In this document: in pieces, positions 7,645 through 14,063 of the stretch | How positions within the stretch are numbered: the stretch's first letter is position 1 | How the letters are laid out: every line of letters starts with the position of its first letter | Source: JBHIBA01 sp046758845 | GTDB taxonomy: Bacteria > UBA8248 > JACPRG01 > G963555815 | NCBI GenBank assembly: GCA_046758845.1 | Contig: JBHIBA010000070.1 | Coordinates: 1-17,742, forward strand | Length of the DNA: 17,742 nucleotides | Direction: 5' to 3' | The notes under the pieces: model-generated | The model's database searches: none | The model's input: only the letters and a program-made list of their open reading frames with translations | Told to the model about the DNA's origin: nothing | Made by a program: the position numbers and the translations under genes

Positions 7645-7784
7645 GCTGAGAGAGAATAGATACTCATTGATGATCATTTTTCCTATCACACGTGATCAAG
7701 GGGCAATCGAAAGGAAGAACAAATCGCGGCCGAATCCAAATTCGCCTGCGAAAGTTTTGATAATGAGTCCTTTTTCACCTCGCC

Positions 7785-8023
7785 GTAGTCTCCAGGTGTC
7801 CCGTACATCCCCAAAAAAATTTGTTCACCCAGTGTCCTGTTTGATTAATGCGCTGATGAATTTGTTCATCCTGGCGGCGTAGCCCAGATCTGAGCGAAGG
7901 GCAAAGCCCGGAGCGGAGATCGGGGCAGAACCTACCGGCCGCGATTTCCGCTACGCTCAAATCGCGGCTACGGCGGCTGTAGTCTCCAAGTGTGCCGTAC
8001 ATCCCCAAAAGCAGTTTCTTCAC
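7785..8023. repeat. ~240 bp element bounded by direct repeats with two internal hairpins
   Basis: GTAGTCTCCAGGTGTCCCGT..CATCCCCAAAA at 7785-7816 recurs as GTAGTCTCCAAGTGTGCCGT..CATCCCCAAAA at 7979-8010, and the similarity continues into TTTGTTCAC / TTTCTTCAC. Between the two lie an imperfect hairpin (7882-7926; GCCCAGATCTGAGCG against CGGAGATCGGGGC) and a perfect 9 bp one (CCGCGATTT 7939-7947 with AAATCGCGG 7959-7967). Both stems resemble those in the 4494 and 16082 repeats. The right direct repeat ends exactly where the copper ATPase stop codon begins. Bases 7645-7784 upstream show nothing else I can name. Confidence 0.75.
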
Positions 8024-10660
8024 TTAGAGTTGGAATCGCCGAAGTCGAAGGCTGTTTGATAGGACGGAGACCGAGCTGAAGGCCATCGCCAGAGACGCGA
8101 CCATCGGGTTCAGCAAGAGCGTAAAGAAGGGATACAGGATGCCTGCAGCAATCGGGATGCCTGCGGTGTTGTAGGCGAAGGCCCAGAAGAGGTTCTGCTT
8201 GATCGTCCGAAGGGTCCGGCGGCTGAGACGAATTGCGTTCACGACTCCCATCAGATCGCCGGCAATCAGCGTGATGTCCGATGCCTCGATGGCGACATCC
8301 GTCCCGGTGCCGAGGGCAATGCCCACGTCCGCCTGGGCGAGGGCCGGGGCGTCGTTTATCCCGTCTCCCACCATGGCGACGACCTTCCCCTCGCTCTGGA
8401 GCCTTTTGATCTCCAGCGCCTTGTCCTCAGGCAACACCTGAGCCAGGACACGGTCGATGCCCACTTCCTTCGCGATGGCCTCCGCCGTCCGCCTGTCGTC
8501 CCCGGTAATCATCGCCACTTCCAAGCCCAGGCGGTGGAGGGCCTCCACGGCATCCCGGGAGTTTTCTTTCGGTGTGTCCGCAAGGGCCAACAGACCCGCC
8601 AGGACCTTGTCCACGGCAAGGAACATGGGCGTCCTTCCCTTTTCCGCCTGGACCTCGGCGGCGGGCAGCAGCTTCGAGATTTCCACGCCCTCATCCTGAA
8701 GAAACTTGGCGTTTCCCAGCAGGACGGATTGCCCGTCTACGGTGGCTTGAACGCCGAGGCCCGGAACGGCCCAGAAGTCTTCCGGGTCCGAAAGCAAGAT
8801 CTCCCTCTCCTGGGCCTTTCGGATGATGGCCTCGCCCAGCGGATGTTCCGAGCTCCGTTCGGCCGAGCCGGCCAGGTGGAGAACATCATCCGTGGAAAAG
8901 CCGTTGGCCGCCACCAAATCCGTTACCTCAGGCTGGCCCTGGGTCAGGGTTCCCGTTTTGTCAAAGACGATGGTCTGGATGTAGCGGGCCTTCTCCAGGC
9001 TCTCTCCGCCCTTGATCAGGATGCCGCTCTCTGCCCCCCTGCCCGTTCCCACCATGATGGCCGTCGGTGTGGCGAGGCCCAGGGCGCAAGGGCAGGCGAT
9101 GATCAGGACCGCCACGAAGTTTAACAAGGCGAAGTTAAAGGCGGGCATCGGGCCGAACCCGAGCCAGATGAAGAAAGTCGCTACGGCAAGGATGATAACA
9201 ATCGGGACAAAGACGCCGGCAATCTTGTCCGCGAGGCGCTGGATCGGAGCCTTCCTGCCCTGGGCTTCCTCTACGAGCTTGATGATTTGGGCCAAGGCCG
9301 TCTCTTTTCCGACCTTCCGAGCCTCAAAGGTGAAGCTTCCCGTCTTGTTTAGCGTGGCTCCGATGACCTCGTCTCCGGGTCCCTTGTCCACGGGGAGACT
9401 TTCGCCCGTGAGCATTGACTCGTCCAGACTCGATCGCCCCTCTCGGATCATCCCATCCACGGGGACCTTCTCGCCGGGTCGCACCACCACCAGGTCTCCG
9501 ACCCGGACCTCGCCCACGGGGATATCCCGCTCCTCTCCATCCCGAATCACCCGGGCCGTCTTGGCCCGCAGACCCATGAGTTTCTTGATGGCCTCCGAAG
9601 TCCTTCCCTTGGCTTGGGCTTCCAGCAATCGCCCCAGCAGGATGAGGGTGATGATCACCGCCGCCGTCTCGAAGTAGACCTGGGGGTCGATCCCACTTCG
9701 TCGGAAGAAGTCAGGGAGGAGGGTTGCGCCCACGCTGTAGAGATAGGCCGCGGAAGTGCCGACGGCGATGAGGGTGTTCATGTCGGCCGAGCCGTGACGA
9801 GCAGCCGCCCACGCGCCCCGGTAGAACTGCCAACCGGCCCAGAATTGAATGGGCGTGGTCAGCGCCCAAAGGACATAGAAATTACGGAGCCAAGGCGGCG
9901 CCAAGGCAGAAAGACCGTGCATGCTCCCCAGAATGACCAGGGCCGAGAGCAGCGCAGAGAAGGTGAACTTCCACTGCAGGAGGCGGATTTCCCTCTGCCG
10001 GGCTTCTCTTTCCCGGTCTGTGAGTTCCTCTTCGGAGACTTCTAGGGGCCGGTAGCCGACCGATTCGACGGCCGCCCGCAGGGCGGAGATGGGGGCAAGG
10101 TCCGGTATGCATTCCACCGAAGCTCGCTCGGTGCCGAGATTAACCGCCGCCGACAAGACCCCCGGAAGGGCGCGGAGGCTCCGCTCGACCTTCTCCACGC
10201 AAGAGGCGCATGTCATCCCCTGTATGGGCAGGGCCACCTTGGCCGACGCGACCCCATAGCCGATTTCCTCTACTTGGCCTATGAGGTCAGTGATGGAGAG
10301 CCTTTGAGGGTCGAATTGAACCGAGGCCCGCTCCGTCCCGAAGTTGACTGTGGCAGAGGTCACCCCCGTCAGGCTGGAAAGTCCCTTCTCAACCCGTGAG
10401 ACGCAGGCCCCGCAAGTCATCCCCGTAACGGGCAGATCGACGCGCGCGTGGTCTGGAAGGATGGATGGCTCAACGAAGTCCGCCGCTCGGGATACAGGGG
10501 AGCTTTCCTCTCCATGCCCGTCCAGGAACCTCTCCGGGGATGTTGTGAATTCCTTCAAACAATGTTCAGAGCAAAAATAGTGCGTACGCCCCCTGTGTTG
10601 AAATGTGAACTCAGCTGCGGATTCGTCGATGTTCGTCCCGCAAACGAGATCGGTCGCCAT
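8024..10660 (-). CDS. copA: Copper-translocating P1B-type ATPase with N-terminal YHS domain
   Basis: This is an 878-residue inner-membrane pump expected to export Cu(I). Domains in order: a YHS metal-binding module (about 1-45; Cys7, and Cys30 and Cys34 in YFCSEHC); HMA domain 1 (GMTCGAC, Cys83/Cys86); HMA domain 2 (GMTCASC, Cys151/Cys154); membrane helices from about 230; the actuator loop TGES (418-421); the ion-binding CPC motif (523-525) before helix GLATPTAIMVGTGRG; phosphorylated Asp567 in DKTGT; His606-Pro607 in SSEHPLGEA; GDGIND (765-770); and the final helices with Tyr830-Asn831 (FAYNTAG) and MAFSSVSVLSNS. CPC plus YN and MxxSS is the copper(I) subtype pattern. The start is set at 10660 because AAGGAG lies six to seven bases upstream and the YHS domain begins there, although the frame is open to 10756. 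It lies downstream of csoR and the HMA chaperone on the same strand. Confidence 0.96.
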   Translation of the reverse strand: MATDLVCGTNIDESAAEFTFQHRGRTHYFCSEHCLKEFTTSPERFLDGHGEESSPVSRAADFVEPSILPDHARVDLPVTGMTCGACVSRVEKGLSSLTGVTSATVNFGTERASVQFDPQRLSITDLIGQVEEIGYGVASAKVALPIQGMTCASCVEKVERSLRALPGVLSAAVNLGTERASVECIPDLAPISALRAAVESVGYRPLEVSEEELTDREREARQREIRLLQWKFTFSALLSALVILGSMHGLSALAPPWLRNFYVLWALTTPIQFWAGWQFYRGAWAAARHGSADMNTLIAVGTSAAYLYSVGATLLPDFFRRSGIDPQVYFETAAVIITLILLGRLLEAQAKGRTSEAIKKLMGLRAKTARVIRDGEERDIPVGEVRVGDLVVVRPGEKVPVDGMIREGRSSLDESMLTGESLPVDKGPGDEVIGATLNKTGSFTFEARKVGKETALAQIIKLVEEAQGRKAPIQRLADKIAGVFVPIVIILAVATFFIWLGFGPMPAFNFALLNFVAVLIIACPCALGLATPTAIMVGTGRGAESGILIKGGESLEKARYIQTIVFDKTGTLTQGQPEVTDLVAANGFSTDDVLHLAGSAERSSEHPLGEAIIRKAQEREILLSDPEDFWAVPGLGVQATVDGQSVLLGNAKFLQDEGVEISKLLPAAEVQAEKGRTPMFLAVDKVLAGLLALADTPKENSRDAVEALHRLGLEVAMITGDDRRTAEAIAKEVGIDRVLAQVLPEDKALEIKRLQSEGKVVAMVGDGINDAPALAQADVGIALGTGTDVAIEASDITLIAGDLMGVVNAIRLSRRTLRTIKQNLFWAFAYNTAGIPIAAGILYPFFTLLLNPMVASLAMAFSSVSVLSNSLRLRRFQL

Positions 10661-10759
10661 CTGAATCTCCTTCTTGCAGGTAACATCGAGAGGTCCCAGT
10701 GCGGAAACTCTTGATGGAACTCGTGGTCCAGCCCAACGTAGGGGCGGGGTGCGCAAAAG

Positions 10760-11080
10760 TCATTCAGTCAACATGAAGAGATCTCTTGAGACGTCACGAA
10801 GCCAATGGCTCGGCGGCAAGGCTCCTGACTGAAAACCATGGGGTAAAAGACCCGGCGGTCCCCCCAAGCTCTCGGGGTTTTCTCCAGAGCGTTCTGAGGG
10901 AGGGTCTTGGACCAAACCTTTTTCCAGGCAGGCCCGGGTTTCGGGGTCATCGTCGAAGAGTTCCTCCTCCTGCCCCACGCCCAAGGCGCTGGCTATGCGG
11001 GCGATGTAATTCCGACCAGGCCATACCCGAATTCCTACCTCCTGAAAGAGTTCAACCGCTGACTTGGCTGAATTGTCCTC
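10760..11080 (-). other. Open frame continuing in phase after the HMA chaperone stop; possible gene remnant
   Basis: Directly after the TAG of the HMA gene (11081-11083) the same reading frame stays open for about 106 codons to a TGA. The first 55 or so codons look protein-like: EDNSAKSAVELFQEVGIRVW, then PGRNYIARIASALGVG, EEELFDDDPE and TRACLEKGL. The later part (after about 10900) looks random. There is no good start: TTG 10984 is the first usable one, without a clear ribosome-binding site. I do not recognise a family. It may be a degraded gene, an appended domain cut off by the TAG, or chance. It fills most of the 420-base gap between the chaperone and the copper ATPase gene. Confidence 0.3.
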
Positions 11081-11284
11081 CTAGGCTTGGTAGCCCAGGG
11101 CGCGAATTTTTTCCTTGATCCCTTCTTCCTGGACAAGTGCGGGATCAAAGGAAATTCGGGCCTCTCCCTTTTGAAAATTCGCCGAGGCGGACGAGACCCC
11201 CTGAAGCTCTTTTAGCCCCTTCTCTACCGTAGTCTGGCAATGCTCGCAGCTCATCCCTTCGACCTTGATCACTTTCGATTCCAT
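11081..11284 (-). CDS. copZ: Copper chaperone, single HMA domain (CopZ-like)
   Basis: This 67-residue cytoplasmic protein is a single ferredoxin-like heavy-metal-associated domain: GMSCEHC (Cys13 and Cys16), then TTVEKGLKELQGVSSASANF and a closing IRALGYQA. The length and the C-terminal ALGY motif are typical of CopZ, which hands Cu(I) to the N-terminal domains of the export ATPase. The ATG at 11284 is chosen because AAAGGAAG lies upstream and the domain starts there; the open frame to 11389 is not domain-like. It sits between csoR (194 bases upstream) and the ATPase gene (420 bases downstream) on one strand, so co-transcription is likely. Metal specificity is inferred from context. Confidence 0.9.
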   Translation of the reverse strand: MESKVIKVEGMSCEHCQTTVEKGLKELQGVSSASANFQKGEARISFDPALVQEEGIKEKIRALGYQA

Positions 11285-11478
11285 GGTTGAACTTCCTTTC
11301 TCTTCGATTTGGGCCTCTCTGGCCGCTGATGTGAACCTCAGCAGGGGATGTAACAGCGCGGTCAATTCCGCCTTTTCTGAACATATCAATTCTCTCGAAA
11401 AGAGGGATTTTGATCTTTTGAATCAGCTGCTCTCCGTATTTCCTCAAAACGGCTTCATTTCTTGAACGCAGGGGGTCC

Positions 11479-11748
11479 TCACCGGATGAACTTGTCGACG
11501 CTCAGTATGAACTCCTCGATCTTCGCGGCGCTCTTGTCCTCCTGGATAGCCTCGGAGACACAGCTCGCGAGATGGCGCTTCATGACCAGAAGGGCCACCT
11601 GCTCGAGGGCCCGGCGCGCCGCGTTGACCTGCTGGATGATGTCGATGCAATACCTTTCGGTTTCCACCATCCCCTTCAGGCCCCGGACCTGCCCCTCAAT
11701 CCGGTTGAGCCGGGCAAGGGCCAACTGCTTCGTCCTCTCATCAATCAT
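11479..11748 (-). CDS. csoR: Copper-sensing transcriptional repressor, CsoR family
   Basis: This 89-residue all-helical DUF156 repressor opens MIDERTKQLALARLNRIEGQ, with VRGLKGMVE following. The Cu(I) ligand set of CsoR is complete: Cys34 in RYCIDII, His59 in KRHLASC and Cys63. The second-shell residues Tyr33 and Glu79 are also present, which separates it from RcnR (nickel/cobalt), FrmR (formaldehyde) and CstR (persulfide) relatives. Copper binding is expected to release it from DNA and switch on the downstream chaperone and ATPase genes. The start has GGGAG seven bases upstream. It is the first gene of the copper unit, and an operator-like sequence lies in its own upstream region, suggesting autoregulation. 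Confidence 0.95.
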   Translation of the reverse strand: MIDERTKQLALARLNRIEGQVRGLKGMVETERYCIDIIQQVNAARRALEQVALLVMKRHLASCVSEAIQEDKSAAKIEEFILSVDKFIR

Positions 11749-11769
11749 TGAAATCTCCCGGTTGGATAC

Positions 11770-11811
11770 ACCATACTATTATAGGGTATATAGCCCATGC
11801 TTGGTTGTCAA
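11770..11811 (-). promoter_or_regulatory. Putative csoR promoter and CsoR operator
   Basis: On the - strand, TTGACA (11806-11811) is followed 22 bases later by TATAAT (11778-11783); this spacing is longer than usual. The - strand sequence TACCCTATAATAGTATGGTG (11770-11789) agrees at about 14 of 20 positions with the copZA CsoR site of Bacillus as I recall it (TACCCTA..GTATGGT). It lies about 25 bases upstream of the csoR start codon. The match is from memory, not computed. Confidence 0.55.
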
Positions 11812-12224
11812 TGGGATTGGCTTCTCGGACCTGTAACAGAACATCTAACTACCGTTCATCAGCAAAGAAGAAATCTCGGTGAAAGAGACTCGCAATAAAG
11901 ACGAAATTCGACGTCCCGAACTCCACCGGTTTTTACGCATTCTACGGGCTGTCCGATCTCAAAGAAACATTAAGCTCTTACCCCCCCGCCAATCGGCAGA
12001 AGGGGCTACTCCGTACTTATCAAAAGACACTCATAAAGGTCACTCGGCCCATCCTCAATAGGGGCATGACCCACAGTCTTTTGAGATCCCCTGACTGCAT
12101 TCCTTTCGGAGGAGGTCCTCCAACGAGGGAGGCGATGCTAATGCCTGTATCTTTTAAAGGGCGCGCCCGCTTCTGAGGTTTTTGTCTTTACAGTTCCCTC
12201 TTGGCCTCAAGCTAACGATTTATC
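11812..12224. other. Intergenic stretch between SBP gene end and csoR
   Basis: No gene is supported. A GTG-initiated 60-codon + frame (11879-12061) is basic and has no recognisable domain or ribosome-binding site. A perfect palindrome, GGGCGCGCCC, lies at 12159-12168, about 55 bases beyond the - strand SBP stop; it has no T-run. Nothing else stands out. Confidence 0.4.
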
Positions 12225-13232
12225 TCAACTCCCCTTCTTCGGGATAATTCCAGGGAGGAATTCGTTCGTGTAAATCTCATCCGGCGAGATCTTCCTGGGA
12301 AGATTCATATACTGCGTGAGCAAATCGATCATGATCGACATCTTCTTCCGGCTCACAGTGCCAAGACCCCCCTTATAGGCTTCCTCACTCAGGAGAAGAT
12401 CGTTGCCGATTTTGAGTTGCTTAAGGGCGAGAGTAGGGGAAAGGGCCGGAATCTTGCGGGTGAGGGCGGTCACCGCCCCCTTAGGATCCTCTAGAGCCGC
12501 CGCGAAGCCCTTTATGGATGCGCGTACAAACCTCGCCACGAGATCCCTTCTCTCCGCAATGAGCTTGTCGTTCGTGAAAATTCCGTACGAATAAAGGTCC
12601 AGGCCCCAGTCGCGTAATTGCATCTCCACTATCTCGACCCCTGTGGCTTTCGCCTTGGGTTCAAGGGGAATTCGGTCGGTTGTGAAGTTCGTGATGGCAT
12701 CCAGTTTGCCCGCGAGAAGGGAGGCGCCCTTGACCGCCGGGGTCGTCGAGACCCAATTCACGGTCCCCGGGTCGAGTCCATTAATCTTGGCAAACGCCGG
12801 GAATACAATACGGACGACATCTGACTTTCCTGCGCCAATGCGTTTCCCTTTGAGGTCAGCGGGCGTGCGAATCCCCGTCTTTTTTAGGGAGAAGATGACA
12901 TGAGGAGACCTGGCCATCACCACGCCGAGTATCTTCACCTTCGCTCCCCTCGCGCGGCCCACGAGGGCGGCCGAGCTGTCCGCGTGGCCGAACATCGCCT
13001 CCGCAAGATTGACCCGCCGGACGGTATCACCCGAACCGTAGCCCCGAGAGATGGTTAGATCAATTCCCTCAGCCTTGTAGTACCCTCGTTCCTCAGCCAG
13101 GAAGTACGGCGCTTCCGCGCCTGTGAGCACCCAGCCCGATGCAATGCTCGCTTTGTCGGCGGTCAGTGCGCGGGTCGCCGAACATAGCAAGAACAACGTC
13201 AGGCAAATTCCAACAACCGATTTTCTTCGCAT
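12225..13232 (-). CDS. NMT1/THI5-like ABC transporter substrate-binding protein
   Basis: This is a 335-residue periplasmic solute-binding protein. The N-terminus is a normal Sec signal: MRRKSVVG, then a hydrophobic run ICLTLFLLCSATRA, and the mature part starts near residue 25. The Cys in the signal is not in a lipobox. The body follows the NMT1/SsuA pattern (AEERGYYKAEGIDLTISRGY, FSLKKTGIRTPADLKGKRIG), ending DEIYTNEFLPG. It is a paralogue of the + strand protein that ends at 1327. Relatives bind thiamine-pyrimidine precursors, sulfonates, nucleobases or other small heterocycles; the ligand here is unknown. The ATG is unusual: GGAGG abuts it directly, but a second purine motif, GAGGGG, lies about eight bases upstream and may be the working site. 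It is the last gene of a three-gene - strand cluster, 85 bases after the cysteine hydrolase, with no permease or ATPase gene nearby. Confidence 0.92.
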   Translation of the reverse strand: MRRKSVVGICLTLFLLCSATRALTADKASIASGWVLTGAEAPYFLAEERGYYKAEGIDLTISRGYGSGDTVRRVNLAEAMFGHADSSAALVGRARGAKVKILGVVMARSPHVIFSLKKTGIRTPADLKGKRIGAGKSDVVRIVFPAFAKINGLDPGTVNWVSTTPAVKGASLLAGKLDAITNFTTDRIPLEPKAKATGVEIVEMQLRDWGLDLYSYGIFTNDKLIAERRDLVARFVRASIKGFAAALEDPKGAVTALTRKIPALSPTLALKQLKIGNDLLLSEEAYKGGLGTVSRKKMSIMIDLLTQYMNLPRKISPDEIYTNEFLPGIIPKKGS

Positions 13233-13317
13233 CCTCCTGTCCCCTCATTTCCCCTCAGATGGGGTCAAGGAAACGCGCCCGGTAGAGGTTCACACCCTCT
13301 CGAACCCTCCGCTCTCG

Positions 13318-14025
13318 TCAACGGGCGCTTGCCGTCAAGAAGCCTGTCAGGGCCTTCGAGAATTCACCGGAGTTAGACACGTGGCCGAACACCCCTCCGT
13401 GGGCCTTGACCATCTTTATTGCCGCGTCATGGAGCTCAGCGATAGAGGAGGCGCAGCAGTCCTCCAGGATCAGGTTCTCATACCCCCGGTCGTAAGCGTC
13501 TCGCAGGGTGGTGTGAACACATACGAACGTGGAGACCCCCGTGACGATAAGATGGGTGATACCCCGGGTCCTAAGAATGAGTTCAAGCTCTGTCCCAAAG
13601 AACGCGCTCTTCCCCGGCTTGTCAATGACAACCTCTCCCGGAGCCGGCCGCAACTCATCGATGAAATCATGGCTCTTGGAACCGCGCGTCAGAAACCGAC
13701 CCAGCGGTCCTTCATCTCCGATCCCTGCGCCGAGCTTCCTGCTTCGCGCCAGCTTGGTTGAGGGACAGTCGGAGAGGTCCGGGAGGTGGCCCTCTCGCGT
13801 ATGTATGATGAGGGTCTCGGTCTCACGCACTGCCGCAAGCACTTCCTGAAGAGGCGGGATGCAGCGCCTAATAATGGATAAATCTTCCCCTCTCTGGGCG
13901 ACGTACCCTCCCGGGCTGCAATAATCATTTTGCATGTCGATGACCACGAGGGCCGTGCGGCGAGGTTGAAATTCGAAGTCGTCGGGTTCGGCCTTCACAC
14001 GGCAAATGTTATTCACATCTGTCAT
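13318..14025 (-). CDS. Isochorismatase-family cysteine hydrolase (RutB/N-carbamoylsarcosine amidase-like)
   Basis: This 235-residue cytoplasmic Rossmann-like hydrolase has a visible triad: Asp30 in VVIDMQNDYCSPGGYV, Lys139 in DKPGKSAFFGT, and Cys169 in VTGVSTFVCVHTTLRDA. Family members hydrolyse amides, carbamoyl compounds, ureidoacrylate peracid (RutB) or biuret by a cysteine nucleophile. DMQNDYCSPGGYV resembles RutB and related ureide or carbamoyl amidases more than true isochorismatases, as does its position between a deaminase and a solute-binding protein gene. The start is placed at 14025, where GGAGG lies seven to eight bases upstream; the frame is open to 14088, but that extension would overlap the preceding stop and looks non-coding. 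The 38-base gap to the deaminase gene implies one transcript. Confidence 0.92.
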   Translation of the reverse strand: MTDVNNICRVKAEPDDFEFQPRRTALVVIDMQNDYCSPGGYVAQRGEDLSIIRRCIPPLQEVLAAVRETETLIIHTREGHLPDLSDCPSTKLARSRKLGAGIGDEGPLGRFLTRGSKSHDFIDELRPAPGEVVIDKPGKSAFFGTELELILRTRGITHLIVTGVSTFVCVHTTLRDAYDRGYENLILEDCCASSIAELHDAAIKMVKAHGGVFGHVSNSGEFSKALTGFLTASAR

Positions 14026-14063
14026 CTTCAACCTCCATCCTCTCCTCCCTGGCTCTCCTCGAC

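Noticed and set aside
4494..8023. CRISPR array
   Set aside because: Repeat units are few, long and unevenly spaced, with internal hairpins and no spacer pattern; no cas genes are present.
10786..11118. 110-codon + frame
   Set aside because: Pro/Arg-rich, antisense to the possible post-copZ remnant, no domain.
11145..11447. Frame between csoR and copZ starting at TTG 11447 (LRKYGEQLIQKIKIPLFERI)
   Set aside because: The first 40 residues look somewhat protein-like, but the frame then runs out of phase through copZ, has no good start signal and matches no family I know.
11879..12061. 60-codon + frame upstream of csoR
   Set aside because: GTG start without ribosome-binding site, basic low-information composition.
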